Shown here piece after piece: positions 32,716 to 40,586 of a stretch of DNA of 46,189 nt. This DNA comes from Paenibacillus sp. FSL R5-0490 (GTDB lineage Bacteria > Bacillota > Bacilli > Bacillales > Cytobacillaceae). The notes beneath the pieces were generated by a model. It had not been told where the DNA came from. It ran no database searches and was given only the letters and a program-made list of their open reading frames with translations. Position 1 is the first letter of the stretch. The number at the start of each line of letters is the position of its first letter. The translations under genes were made by a program, and so were the position numbers. The stretch is from the NCBI RefSeq assembly GCF_001956215.1, contig NZ_MRTQ01000032.1, forward strand, positions 1-46,189, given 5' to 3'.

Positions 32716-33333
32716 TTAAGCATTTTTCATGATGATGGTTTCAAGCGTATTGGCGACATTCTGACAGCTGTCCGCAATATCTTCAAGTGTTTCATAAATT
32801 TCTTTATACTGAATGATGCGGATAGGGTCTTTTTCTGTGGCAAACAGATGCTTGATTGACTGGCGGCGGACTCCATCACATTTGGATTCGTAATCTTTGA
32901 TTTTGATTGCATGATCTCTTATTTGCAGTAATTTCTTAGTTGAAAGAAGTTCAACAGATTTTTCAATTTCAATTGCACAGTTCTTAATCGCATCCACGAA
33001 CTTCAGCATGAATTCATCAGCCTGTGTCATGGAATACATTTCAAATAAATCAGCACATTCTTCAAATCCATCCAGCACATCATCCATGCTCATGGCGAGG
33101 TGAAGAATATCTTCTCTTTCAATCGGCGTAATAAAAGCGTTATTTAACTCCTTAATGACTTCATGGACATAGGAATCGCCTTTTGTTTCATAATCCTTCA
33201 TAGTTTTTGAAAAGGTTTTTAAATCACTGACATTGTTGATCTTATAGTCGGCAAAATAAATTGCACTATCCTTTAAATTCATGGAAATATTGCTTAACAG
33301 CGTGTTAAACTTGTCCTTTTTCTTAAAAACCAT
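32716..33333 (-). CDS. DUF47 (PhoU-like) partner of Pit
   Basis: A 205-residue all-helical cytoplasmic protein of the DUF47 family, structurally like PhoU. Visible are DRILELA-like EDILHLAMSMDDVLDGFEECADLFEMYSM, with acidic metal-binding clusters, and EIYETLEDIADSCQNVANTLETI at the end. DUF47 proteins control or chaperone Pit transporters. GGGGG precedes the ATG by 8 bases. First gene of the operon with pit. Confidence 0.9.
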   Translation of the reverse strand: MVFKKKDKFNTLLSNISMNLKDSAIYFADYKINNVSDLKTFSKTMKDYETKGDSYVHEVIKELNNAFITPIEREDILHLAMSMDDVLDGFEECADLFEMYSMTQADEFMLKFVDAIKNCAIEIEKSVELLSTKKLLQIRDHAIKIKDYESKCDGVRRQSIKHLFATEKDPIRIIQYKEIYETLEDIADSCQNVANTLETIIMKNA

Positions 33334-33471
33334 TTTTTTACCCCCAATATTTTAGGAAAACTTCAATCAAACGTAATTATTTTATACGAAATCGACAAAA
33401 TATGATAGTTTTTTTTATTACAGTAATATTCCCTAGTTTAATAAGAATAAACGAAAAGACTATTTTCAGCT

Positions 33472-33504
33472 GAAAAAAAGACACCGCCAAACTCGGCGGT
33501 GCCT
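33472..33504 (-). terminator. Terminator of the FusB-like gene
   Basis: GCACCGCC-type arms CACCGCC (33482-33488) and GGCGGTG (33495-33501), with a T run on the minus strand (AAAAAAAG on plus). Confidence 0.92.
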
Positions 33505-33525
33505 TAATTATGGGGGAATGACAAT

Positions 33526-34164
33526 CTACCCTTTCAGCCTTCCAATAAAATCATGCAGGTTATCAAGTGTAATCAAATTTTCATTGCATTTGCGGCTGTC
33601 CTGGCAAATATAATTTCCTTTTTTGGTATAGGTGCCTAACTGAGAACCCTTAGTCTCAGTTAAGAACATGCCTGTTTCTTCGAGTTTGTAGCAGATGGCA
33701 CAGATTCCTTTTTTGCCTAGCGGTTTAAATGTTCCATATATTCCTGTCAGCTTGCCATCCAGCAGGCTGATCATATATTTCCTGTTTGTACCTTTATCGT
33801 CCCATCCCAAGTAACTTATTTCCCTGAAATCGATATTTTCAGGTGCTGGCATTTTTAGTTTTTTTGCCTTGGGAAACAGTTTTTTGATCGATTGTTCAGT
33901 TATAGACGGAAAGGGTATTACATATTCCTTTATATGCGCTAAGAAGGCATCTGCCTGATCTCTTTCTTTAATATCACTGACTGGGGAAAGAAGCTGGTTT
34001 TGTTCCTCACTCAGCTCTGCAAAAAGACCCAATACCTTTTCAGCAGAAAGTGATTTCAGTGCATTCAGCACCCCTGTATCATTGACAGATGCATGGCCAT
34101 TAATTAGCACTTGCGTCTGATATTTAATAAAATTATATTGATCATTCCTGATAAAAGGTTCCAT
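33526..34164 (-). CDS. Elongation factor G-binding protein, FusB/FusC family
   Basis: A 212-residue protein with an N-terminal helical bundle (PFIRNDQYNFIKYQTQVL) and a C-terminal treble-clef zinc domain whose ligands are seen in GICAICYK and ICQDSRKC. FusB-type proteins bind EF-G and free it from the ribosome when fusidic acid locks it. Chromosomal homologues are widespread in Bacillus and may act as ordinary translation factors, so drug resistance cannot be assumed. ATG 34164 has GGAGTG 6 bases upstream; a longer open frame begins at 34209. Confidence 0.88.
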   Translation of the reverse strand: MEPFIRNDQYNFIKYQTQVLINGHASVNDTGVLNALKSLSAEKVLGLFAELSEEQNQLLSPVSDIKERDQADAFLAHIKEYVIPFPSITEQSIKKLFPKAKKLKMPAPENIDFREISYLGWDDKGTNRKYMISLLDGKLTGIYGTFKPLGKKGICAICYKLEETGMFLTETKGSQLGTYTKKGNYICQDSRKCNENLITLDNLHDFIGRLKG

Positions 34165-34267
34165 TATACACACTCCTATACTTTCAGCACCTTTATATAT
34201 CAACCTCACTTTATAAGAATGGCATAAAAATGTAAATGGATAAAATGATTAGGAAACGAACTTGGCA

Positions 34268-34300
34268 TATGAAAAAGCACTGAACAAAGTTCAGTGCGGA
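34268..34300 (-). terminator. Terminator of the CD3324-like gene
   Basis: GCACTGAAC and GTTCAGTGC around AAA, T run on the minus strand (GAAAAA on plus). Confidence 0.92.
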
Positions 34301-34304
34301 AAAT

Positions 34305-34568
34305 TCATTTTTTATAAACTATTTTTTTGATTGTTTCAGCGGAAAGAAAATATTCCTCCGCCAATTGGGTGATGGTTTTGCCGTTCTGAAAGGCGCCTTT
34401 TATAGAATGGTTCCTTTCATCCAGAGCTTTTCTTGCTCCAGAGCGGGAACCCCATTTTCGGTAGTCCTTTTCCGGTTTGGGAATATAAATAGCCTCACCC
34501 TGAACGTATTTTTGAATCTCTGCGATTAGATTCTCCGGTAAAACGGCATTAGCTTTTACATAACTCAT
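34305..34568 (-). CDS. Small helix-turn-helix protein, CD3324-like family
   Basis: An 87-residue protein. The segment TITQLAEEYFLSAETIKKIVY reads as a helix-turn-helix, following a basic KDYRKWGSRSGARKALDERN stretch; the N-terminal part holds LPENLIAEIQKYVQGEAIYIP, a feature shared by a Firmicute family named after Clostridioides CD3324. AAGGAG lies 9 bases before ATG 34568. A small regulator is plausible; targets are unknown. A 30-residue peptide gene lies upstream on the same strand. Confidence 0.8.
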   Translation of the reverse strand: MSYVKANAVLPENLIAEIQKYVQGEAIYIPKPEKDYRKWGSRSGARKALDERNHSIKGAFQNGKTITQLAEEYFLSAETIKKIVYKK

Positions 34569-34659
34569 TTCTGCCAGCTCCTTATTTATTTTGATAATAA
34601 AAATGAATAAGGTGCAAAGCCGATATCAGAAATGGTTTTAGCTGAATGGGCGATAATAT

Positions 34660-34752
34660 TTAGTCCATTACCGCCTCATGCAAAGTATCGCCACCAATAT
34701 CAGGCTTTGCATGAGACGTTGCATTATCAGGCCTTGCAGCTGCAATGGCCAT
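34660..34752 (-). CDS. Putative 30-residue peptide
   Basis: The product reads MAIAAARPDNATSHA then KPDIGGDTLHEAVMD, with an internal near-repeat (ARPDN...AKPDI). AGGAGGTG stands 6 bases before ATG 34752, one of the best ribosome sites of the window; an in-frame ATG at 34758 is too close to it. It is acidic and hydrophilic, with no signal or membrane segment. It is transcribed away from the HelD-like gene and toward the CD3324-like gene 91 bp on. No family recognised. Confidence 0.5.
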   Translation of the reverse strand: MAIAAARPDNATSHAKPDIGGDTLHEAVMD

Positions 34753-34956
34753 TCCCATCACCTCCTAAAATGTATTTTTTTATATTATAAATTAAAATGA
34801 ATGCCGATGTATACACTTGCACAATTCGACAAATATCGGGCGGTGCCTGTCACCACTTGATTCTTGCAGACTTTTCTGATAATATATTTTTCTGCCCACG
34901 CGTACGCTCATATGTATTTCTCCATTGCGGCTGAAAAAATTTGAAAGGAGAAACAT

Positions 34957-37224
34957 ATGTCATCTGAATTTGAACACCCCGATTTTCAAAAGGAAGTTCA
35001 GCGGCTTGAATTTACGAAACGTTATATTGATGTTGTGATTAAAACATCGGAATCCAGCAAGGATAAGTTTCAGGAAAATATGAAAGAAGCTTTCGAGGAC
35101 GTTGACTGGCTTGAATCCAGTTTAAGTTACTCTTCTCTCCTGACGAATGCCCTTTTTTTTGAAATGTCCAAAGATGAATTAATGCTGCTGAAAAAAGCCC
35201 GGAAAAAGCCTTACTTTGCCAGAATTGATTTTTTGCGGCAGGATTTAAACGAAGAAGAGATACTGTACATAGGCAAAACTTCATTGTATTCAAGGGAAAA
35301 TCAGGAGCAGATTATTGTTGACTGGCGTTCTCCGATAGCCAATCTATACTATGAAGGCAGGCTGGGAGAGGTTCAATACCATTCCTATGAAGAAAGCTTT
35401 ACGGGACACCTGTCGTTGAAAAGGCAATATATGATAGAAGACGGGATTCTGGATGAAATACGGGATATTGACCTCACGACCACAGACGAATTGCTTCAGG
35501 AATCATTGTCCAAAAGCTCAAGCAACCGCCTCACTGAAATTATTTCAACCATACAGGAAGAACAGAACAAAATAATACGTGCCGATTTGAATAAGCCCAT
35601 CATTGTGCAGGGGGCGGCAGGCAGCGGCAAGACAACCATTGCCCTGCATAGAATAAGTTATTTCATTTATCAGTACAAAGAAAATTTTGCCCCTGAACAG
35701 CTGATGATACTGGCGCCGAGCAGGCTTTTCATTGATTATATTTCAGAGGCGCTCCCTGAACTTGGGGTGGAGAGAGTCCGTCAGACAACCTACCAGGAAT
35801 ATGTTCTGGCATGTCTTGGCGAGGATCTAAAAATGGCTGCTGACAGCAAGCTTGTGAACCTGCTTGAAAACCAGGGAAGTGAAGAAGTAAACCTTGCAGC
35901 CTGGGCATCGTCCATTAAAGGTTCGCCTGTATTTCACACCATTCTTACTAATTACCTCAGAGAAATATATAATAGCTTCTCCCCCAGTGATGATTTTATG
36001 GTAGATAAATTCAGGCTTTTCAGCAGCAAAAAATTCTTTCAGCTTTTTTTGGAGGATTACAATTACATGCCTCTATACCGAAGGCTGGAAAAGTTAAAGG
36101 CTGTGCTTCAAAACGATCTTGCTAAGAAAAAGAAAAATATCATTAAGAAAATCGAAATATATTATGACGAGAGAATCGAAAGGGCCCTCTATAGAGGCAG
36201 GGATCCTGAGAAAAGAAGACAATATGTTTCAGATGCTCTTGATAAAAAAGCATCCAGAATGGAAGAACTAAAAAGAAGCTTCAGGACAGCTGTGCCAAAA
36301 TACATGAAGCAATTCCCGAAGAAAAGTCTGGTCCGGTATTACAAAGACCTATTTGAAGATCCTGTACGTCTTTCAAGGTTATCAGGCGGAAAATTGCCTG
36401 TTGATGATACACATAAACTTTGTGAATATTGCCGGGAGTTGTTCAGGAAAAAAGTGTATGAGAGGGAAGACTTAGCTTTGATGCTTTACCTGCAGGAAAG
36501 CCTTTTTGGCATTCCCAAAGAGCTGAAGGCGAAGAATATCGTCATTGATGAAGCCCAGGACTACAGCTTTATGGAGCTTCTCTCATTAAAAAAGTCACTT
36601 GATACAGATATGTTTACACTAGTGGGGGACCTTGCTCAGGGAATTCACTCCTACAGGGGGCTCACAAGCTGGCAGGAGGTTCTGGACTATATTTTTCCCC
36701 GTGCAACATATACAGAGCTTCAAAAAAGCTATCGTACTACAGTGGAAATTATGGAAAAAGCAAATGAATTACTTAAACTTCTCCCTTATTCATTTCCCGA
36801 GGTGGAGCCGGTCGTCCGCCATGGCAGAAATCCTGAGTTTATTAGGAGGAAAGATGGGGGCGAGCTGGTAAAACAGCTTGAAAAACAGGTCATTTCCTTA
36901 AAAGAAGAAGATTATAAAACATTTGCGGTGATCGGGAAAACGATGAAGGACTGTCAGCTCATTCACACCCTTTTTGAAAAGCATGCCAGGCTTCCTTTTA
37001 AACTGCTGCAGGAACAGGAAAGCATACCGAAGGATGAAATCGTCATCGTGCCATCATACTTGGCCAAGGGACTTGAATTTGATGCCGTTATGATTCTGTC
37101 CATGGAAGAGGAGTTTTCCAGAAATTCTGAACTGGACATTAAATTGCTTTATGTCGCCATGACAAGGCCTCTTCACCGATTATATTTTTTTGGATTGAAA
37201 CAAGGCAATTTCATAGTAGTTTAA
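34957..37224 (+). CDS. UvrD-like superfamily 1 helicase, HelD (RNA polymerase recycling motor) type
   Basis: A 755-residue protein. The N-terminal 200 residues (charged, with YFARIDF and the IGKTSLYSREN... IVDWRSPIANLYYE block) are typical of HelD. Superfamily 1 motifs follow: Walker A GAAGSGKTT from residue 219, DEAQD near 531, VGDLAQGI, QKSYRTT, VPSYLAKGLEFDAV and LLYVAMTRPLHRLYF. HelD enters stalled RNA polymerase and, driven by ATP, strips it from nucleic acid. Length is close to B. subtilis HelD (774). AAAGGAG 8 bases before ATG. The aldo/keto reductase next door echoes the yvgN-yvgS neighbourhood. Confidence 0.88.
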   Translation: MSSEFEHPDFQKEVQRLEFTKRYIDVVIKTSESSKDKFQENMKEAFEDVDWLESSLSYSSLLTNALFFEMSKDELMLLKKARKKPYFARIDFLRQDLNEEEILYIGKTSLYSRENQEQIIVDWRSPIANLYYEGRLGEVQYHSYEESFTGHLSLKRQYMIEDGILDEIRDIDLTTTDELLQESLSKSSSNRLTEIISTIQEEQNKIIRADLNKPIIVQGAAGSGKTTIALHRISYFIYQYKENFAPEQLMILAPSRLFIDYISEALPELGVERVRQTTYQEYVLACLGEDLKMAADSKLVNLLENQGSEEVNLAAWASSIKGSPVFHTILTNYLREIYNSFSPSDDFMVDKFRLFSSKKFFQLFLEDYNYMPLYRRLEKLKAVLQNDLAKKKKNIIKKIEIYYDERIERALYRGRDPEKRRQYVSDALDKKASRMEELKRSFRTAVPKYMKQFPKKSLVRYYKDLFEDPVRLSRLSGGKLPVDDTHKLCEYCRELFRKKVYEREDLALMLYLQESLFGIPKELKAKNIVIDEAQDYSFMELLSLKKSLDTDMFTLVGDLAQGIHSYRGLTSWQEVLDYIFPRATYTELQKSYRTTVEIMEKANELLKLLPYSFPEVEPVVRHGRNPEFIRRKDGGELVKQLEKQVISLKEEDYKTFAVIGKTMKDCQLIHTLFEKHARLPFKLLQEQESIPKDEIVIVPSYLAKGLEFDAVMILSMEEEFSRNSELDIKLLYVAMTRPLHRLYFFGLKQGNFIVV

Positions 37225-37228
37225 AACT

Positions 37229-37261
37229 TCAGCAGCTGATTTGTCAGCTGCTTATTTTTAT
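37229..37261 (+). terminator. Terminator after the HelD-like gene
   Basis: AGCAGCTGA and TCAGCTGCT with a TTTG loop, followed by TATTTTTAT. Confidence 0.92.
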
Positions 37262-37276
37262 GGGGGGAAATAATCC

Positions 37277-37300
37277 TGTCCTTTGTTTAGGACAATTTTT
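37277..37300 (+). terminator. Second hairpin with T run after helD
   Basis: TGTCCT and AGGACA with loop TTGTTT, then ATTTTT. A backup terminator, or the end of another small transcript. Confidence 0.6.
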
Positions 37301-37385
37301 CACCGGGAAAATCATTTTTATATGAGAAAAAATGGAAAGGGATGCGGAATGAAAAAATCCCGGCATCTGCCGTTTATATAGATGG

Positions 37386-37415
37386 GCGATTGCTTCTCTA
37401 AGGCAATCGCTTTTG
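37386..37415 (+). terminator. Orphan terminator upstream of the aldo/keto reductase
   Basis: GCGATTGC and GCAATCGC with a 9-base loop, followed by TTTTG. No gene ends just before it. It could be an attenuator or the end of a short RNA starting after 37300. Confidence 0.7.
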
Positions 37416-37495
37416 TATTGAAGTGTAAACAGTAGGTCTCCTTTTCCTGGAAATGATAAAATGAATTAAAACATGGAAGGAGATGATTCCATCAG

Positions 37496-38323
37496 ATGAA
37501 GGATATCAGCGGCACTTTAACCTTAAACAATGGAGTTGAAATGCCTCAATTCGGGCTCGGAGTATATAAAGTCGAAAAGGGATTGCAGATTGAAAAAACA
37601 GTAAAAGATGCCATTAACATAGGATACAGGCTGATTGATACTGCGGCTTTTTATGAAAATGAGGAGGGCGTTGGAAAGGCAATAAAAGAAAGCGGAGTGC
37701 CCAGAGAAGAGTTGTTCATTACGACAAAAGTATGGAATACGGATCAGGGATATAATCAGACCCTTCATGCCTTTGATAATAGTAGGAAAAAGCTGGGTTT
37801 GGATTACATAGATTTATACCTTATTCATTGGCCGGTTAAGGGAAAATACGTGGAAACCTGGAGGGCGCTTGAAAAGCTTTATAAGGATGGAAAGGTAAGA
37901 GCCATAGGGGTGAGCAACTTTCAAATTCATCATTTAAAGGACATTCTGGAAAACTCTTCTGAAAAGCCTGCAGTCAATCAGGTTGAGCTGCATCCGCTTC
38001 TTTCTCAGGAAGAATTGAGGGCATTTTGCGGTGAATACAATATAAAAGTACAGGCCTGGTCTCCAATTGCCAGGGGGAGAGTGCTCGAGGACAATACCAT
38101 AAAAGAAATTGCCAAAAGGCACGGTAAATCCGCAGCCCAGATTATTCTTAAATGGCATCTCCAAAACGGCATAATGGTCATTCCTAAATCGGTGAAAAAA
38201 GAGAGACTGCGGGAAAACACAGATATTTTTGATTTTGAATTAACTGAAGACGACATCAGACAAATGAATGCATTAAATAATAACCATCGCTTTGGAGCCG
38301 ATCCGGACAATTTTAACTTTTAA
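37496..38323 (+). CDS. Aldo/keto reductase, YvgN-like (glyoxal/methylglyoxal reductase type)
   Basis: A 275-residue NADPH-dependent enzyme with the AKR TIM barrel. Catalytic tetrad positions are visible: Asp in LIDTAAFYENE, Tyr in AFYENEE, Lys in FITTKVWN and His in LIHWPVKG; the NADPH tail motif IPKSVKKERLREN lies near residue 230. The N-terminus LTLNNGVEMPQFGLGVYKVE matches YvgN closely, which reduces methylglyoxal and other aldehydes. AAGGAG lies 15 bases before ATG 37496, a long spacing, but no better in-frame start exists. Confidence 0.92.
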   Translation: MKDISGTLTLNNGVEMPQFGLGVYKVEKGLQIEKTVKDAINIGYRLIDTAAFYENEEGVGKAIKESGVPREELFITTKVWNTDQGYNQTLHAFDNSRKKLGLDYIDLYLIHWPVKGKYVETWRALEKLYKDGKVRAIGVSNFQIHHLKDILENSSEKPAVNQVELHPLLSQEELRAFCGEYNIKVQAWSPIARGRVLEDNTIKEIAKRHGKSAAQIILKWHLQNGIMVIPKSVKKERLRENTDIFDFELTEDDIRQMNALNNNHRFGADPDNFNF

Positions 38324-38330
38324 ACTCCCC

Positions 38331-38362
38331 TTGAAAAAAACATCCTAACGGGTGTTTTTTGT
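38331..38362 (+). terminator. Terminator after the aldo/keto reductase
   Basis: AAAAAACATCC and GGGTGTTTTTT with a TAAC loop. Confidence 0.88.
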
Positions 38363-38402
38363 TTTATAAAATTTTTCCAGAAGAATAGTTTTTAAATTTT
38401 TG

Positions 38403-38427
38403 GTTTTAGATAATGAATCCTGGGTAA
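38403..38427 (+). promoter_or_regulatory. Likely sigma-B promoter of the GlsB/YeaQ-like gene
   Basis: GTTTTA (38403-38408), 13-bp spacer, GGGTAA (38422-38427): one mismatch to consensus in each box. It leaves a leader of about 95 bases with an AGCTGCGCAGCT palindrome. Confidence 0.6.
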
Positions 38428-38529
38428 TTTAATTATACAAGCAGATAAGATCACCAAAAGCTGCGCAGCTGAATGAAATTCTTTATCTGAGCAAAAGCTA
38501 AATTAAATTATAACGAGGAGTGATTTTCA

Positions 38530-38790
38530 ATGTTGAGCTTTTTATGGGCATTAATTATAGGTGGTATCATTGGTTGGTTAGCAGGTATGATTTTAGGAAG
38601 AGATATTCCAGGCGGAATTATTGGTAACATCATTGCTGGTTTCATTGGTGCATGGTTAGGTTCATTAATTCTTGGTGATTGGGGTCCAGTCGTAGCTGAC
38701 TTTGCTATTATTCCTGCTTTAATTGGTGCTATCGTGCTTGTATTCATCGTAGGCTTCATCATGAAGGCTATGCGTAAATCTCATGACTAA
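38530..38790 (+). CDS. GlsB/YeaQ/YmgE-family stress membrane protein
   Basis: An 86-residue, glycine-rich membrane protein with three helices (FLWALIIGGIIGWLAGMILG; IIGNIIAGFIGAWLGSLILG; IPALIGAIVLVFIVGFIMKAM). This is the transglycosylase-associated/GlsB family, induced by general stress in many bacteria; B. subtilis YwzA is a sigma-B-controlled relative. Codons favour T and A in third position more strongly than neighbours (GGT, ATT, GTA), as in highly expressed genes. GAGGAGTG 7-8 bases before the ATG. Confidence 0.9.
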   Translation: MLSFLWALIIGGIIGWLAGMILGRDIPGGIIGNIIAGFIGAWLGSLILGDWGPVVADFAIIPALIGAIVLVFIVGFIMKAMRKSHD

Positions 38791-38799
38791 TTAATTAAT

Positions 38800-38832
38800 C
38801 CAAAGAAGTCCCGTTTGGGGCTTCTTTTTTTG
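38800..38832 (+). terminator. Terminator after the GlsB/YeaQ-like gene
   Basis: AAGAAGTCCC and GGGGCTTCTT with a GTTT loop, followed by TTTTTT. Confidence 0.93.
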
Positions 38833-38854
38833 CATTAATCACTCTGCTTTTCAG

Positions 38855-38890
38855 CAGAAAACTAAAGCTGCCTTAAGACAGGGCAGCTCT
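38855..38890 (-). terminator. Terminator of the RluA-like gene
   Basis: AGCTGCC (38866-38872) and GGCAGCT (38882-38888), with T-rich sequence on the minus strand (AAAACTAAA on plus). Confidence 0.75.
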
Positions 38891-38893
38891 AAG

Positions 38894-39814
38894 TTAAAAA
38901 CGATATGGGTCAATTCCCTTGAAAATCCCGGGATCATCCAGGAAAGGCGCATGACAGACAATAGGCTCCTCTAAGAATGGGTGCGGAATCTCAAGCTTTA
39001 CTGCGTGCAGTGCCTGCCGTGCAAAAACAGGTTTCCCGCCATATAAAGTATCCCCCGCAAGAGGATGTCCAATATGGCTTAGATGAACACGGATCTGGTG
39101 TGTTCTGCCTGTATCCAAACGGCACTTAATAAGTGAAAGATTTTGTTTAGGATAGTACTCAATTAATTCATAGTTCGTTGAAGCAGGCTGACCGCCGGGG
39201 GATACTCTTCTCCTGGTTGGATGATGCCGGTCCCGCCCAATTGGTTCCCTTATGGTTCCTTTGTTCTTTAAAATTTTGCCATGAACTAAAGCCAAATAGG
39301 TGCGCTTAATTCTTCTTTCACCCAGCTCTTTATCCAGAATTGCACCCGCTAATGCATGCTTCGCAAATAATATGGCACCGGTTGTATCACGATCCAGGCG
39401 ATGTATATGTTTTATGCCTCTATATTCCCCGTGCATTTGCATATGAAAAGCTGCGGCGTTGGCGAGGGTATTCGTTTGATCCGGTGAGTTAGGATGCGTG
39501 TCCATGCCGGCAGGTTTATTCAAAACAAGCATATGGTCATCTTCAAAAAGAACACCAATCTCGTAATATGATGGAATAACGCCTGGATCTTCATCCTCGA
39601 AAAATTGAAACTTTAATTTATCTCCTGTATGCACAGGTTTTGTCCAATTAGCAGCATCATCATTGGATAATACCTGTTTTTTCATTCTCATATTGTGTGT
39701 TTGTTTCTTTGGTGCTCCCCATAATGTCCGGACAATATATTCGATTGAATATCCTTCCCAGTGGGCAGGTACTTCTATTTCACACCATTCACCAAACCTT
39801 TTTAGTTTTACCAT
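38894..39814 (-). CDS. RluA-family pseudouridine synthase (YhcT-like)
   Basis: A 306-residue RNA-modifying enzyme. The catalytic motif HRLDRDTTGAILFAK holds the nucleophilic Asp; other family blocks are LNKPAGMDTHPN and RLDTGRTHQIRVHLSHIGHPLAGDTLYGG. The first 85 residues are not a clear S4 domain but contain a TGDKLKF-like segment. GGAG precedes ATG 39814 by about 8 bases. It pairs with the yhcU homologue beyond the gap as in B. subtilis yhcT-yhcU, though here the two genes diverge. Confidence 0.93.
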   Translation of the reverse strand: MVKLKRFGEWCEIEVPAHWEGYSIEYIVRTLWGAPKKQTHNMRMKKQVLSNDDAANWTKPVHTGDKLKFQFFEDEDPGVIPSYYEIGVLFEDDHMLVLNKPAGMDTHPNSPDQTNTLANAAAFHMQMHGEYRGIKHIHRLDRDTTGAILFAKHALAGAILDKELGERRIKRTYLALVHGKILKNKGTIREPIGRDRHHPTRRRVSPGGQPASTNYELIEYYPKQNLSLIKCRLDTGRTHQIRVHLSHIGHPLAGDTLYGGKPVFARQALHAVKLEIPHPFLEEPIVCHAPFLDDPGIFKGIDPYRF

Positions 39815-40156
39815 AAATTACTCCTTATCCAGATTGAATAATCTTACCTTTATTACATATAAATTAATGACAATAATATTTTAGCCTTTAAAGACAGCTG
39901 ATAAAAGGAATAGTGGTCCTCGAAAATTATTGTAATATTAAAAATCACCTTTTATTTTACTGGAAATGAGGTTATTATAGACCTTTAGAACTAATTATTT
40001 TGCATTATTCCTGTTCCATCTATTTCCGGAGGAGGAATAAATACCAGCAAATCCCTGCTCCATGGGTATAATTACCACCCTAAAGGGCTTTTAGAATATG
40101 ATATTCTTAAGTATATATTACGAACTGATTACAAGGATTACAAAGGTGGGTTATCA
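39815..40156. other. 342-bp gap between divergent RluA-like and YhcU-like genes
   Basis: AT-rich. A ribosome-site-like GGAGGAGG at about 40028 is not followed by a start codon at usable distance. AGAATAT-G-ATATTCT (40093-40107) is a perfect 15-bp palindrome about 50 bases before the YhcU-like start and could be an operator. No reading frame or structured RNA was recognised. Confidence 0.5.
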
Positions 40157-40555
40157 GTGAAGGTTGTATTTGCATCAACTCCTGATCAGGAACAAAAAAT
40201 TCAAGAATTAATAGGAAGATTCTATTCAAATGTGTTTCCTCTATATTTCACAGACGATGATATAAGAGATTTTGAACAGCAGAAGATTTTACATACTTCT
40301 ACCAGACACTTTGAATACTTTGGAACATTAAAGGAGGCATATCAGGTTATAGCAGGGCTGCAGACGCTTATGGCTATTCTTGAATCCCGCCCAATCAGCG
40401 GCAAATATAAAACGATATTCTTCAAAAATGTTCAAATACTTCAAGAATTCGGCTTATCATTTCCGTTTGATTACAGCCATTTTTGCGGAGAGAGAATGCC
40501 CCGGAGTGATGTATTCAGTGTTTATGCTAAAGCCGCAAATGAAATGCTTGTATGA
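40157..40555 (+). CDS. YhcU-like protein (DUF5365)
   Basis: A 132-residue soluble protein: VVFASTPDQEQKIQELIGRFYSNVFPLYFTDDDI at the start, then a helical middle (GTLKEAYQVIAGLQTLMAILE) and FPFDYSHFC. It matches the Bacillus-only YhcU family by sequence recall and by its neighbour YhcT. GTG 40157 is preceded by AAAGGTGGG with 6 bases spacing. Function unknown. Confidence 0.8.
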   Translation: MKVVFASTPDQEQKIQELIGRFYSNVFPLYFTDDDIRDFEQQKILHTSTRHFEYFGTLKEAYQVIAGLQTLMAILESRPISGKYKTIFFKNVQILQEFGLSFPFDYSHFCGERMPRSDVFSVYAKAANEMLV

Positions 40556-40585
40556 AAAAACGCCTGCTGCTGCAGGCGTTTTTTG
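40553..40585. terminator. Bidirectional terminator between yhcU-like and thioredoxin-like genes
   Basis: AAAAAACGCCTGC and GCAGGCGTTTTTT with a TGCT-like loop; A and T runs serve both strands. Confidence 0.95.
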
Positions 40586-40586
40586 G

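Noticed and set aside
40020..40080. Sigma-B-like GGGTAT at 40064
   Set aside because: No GTTTAA-like -35 at 12-14 bp upstream.
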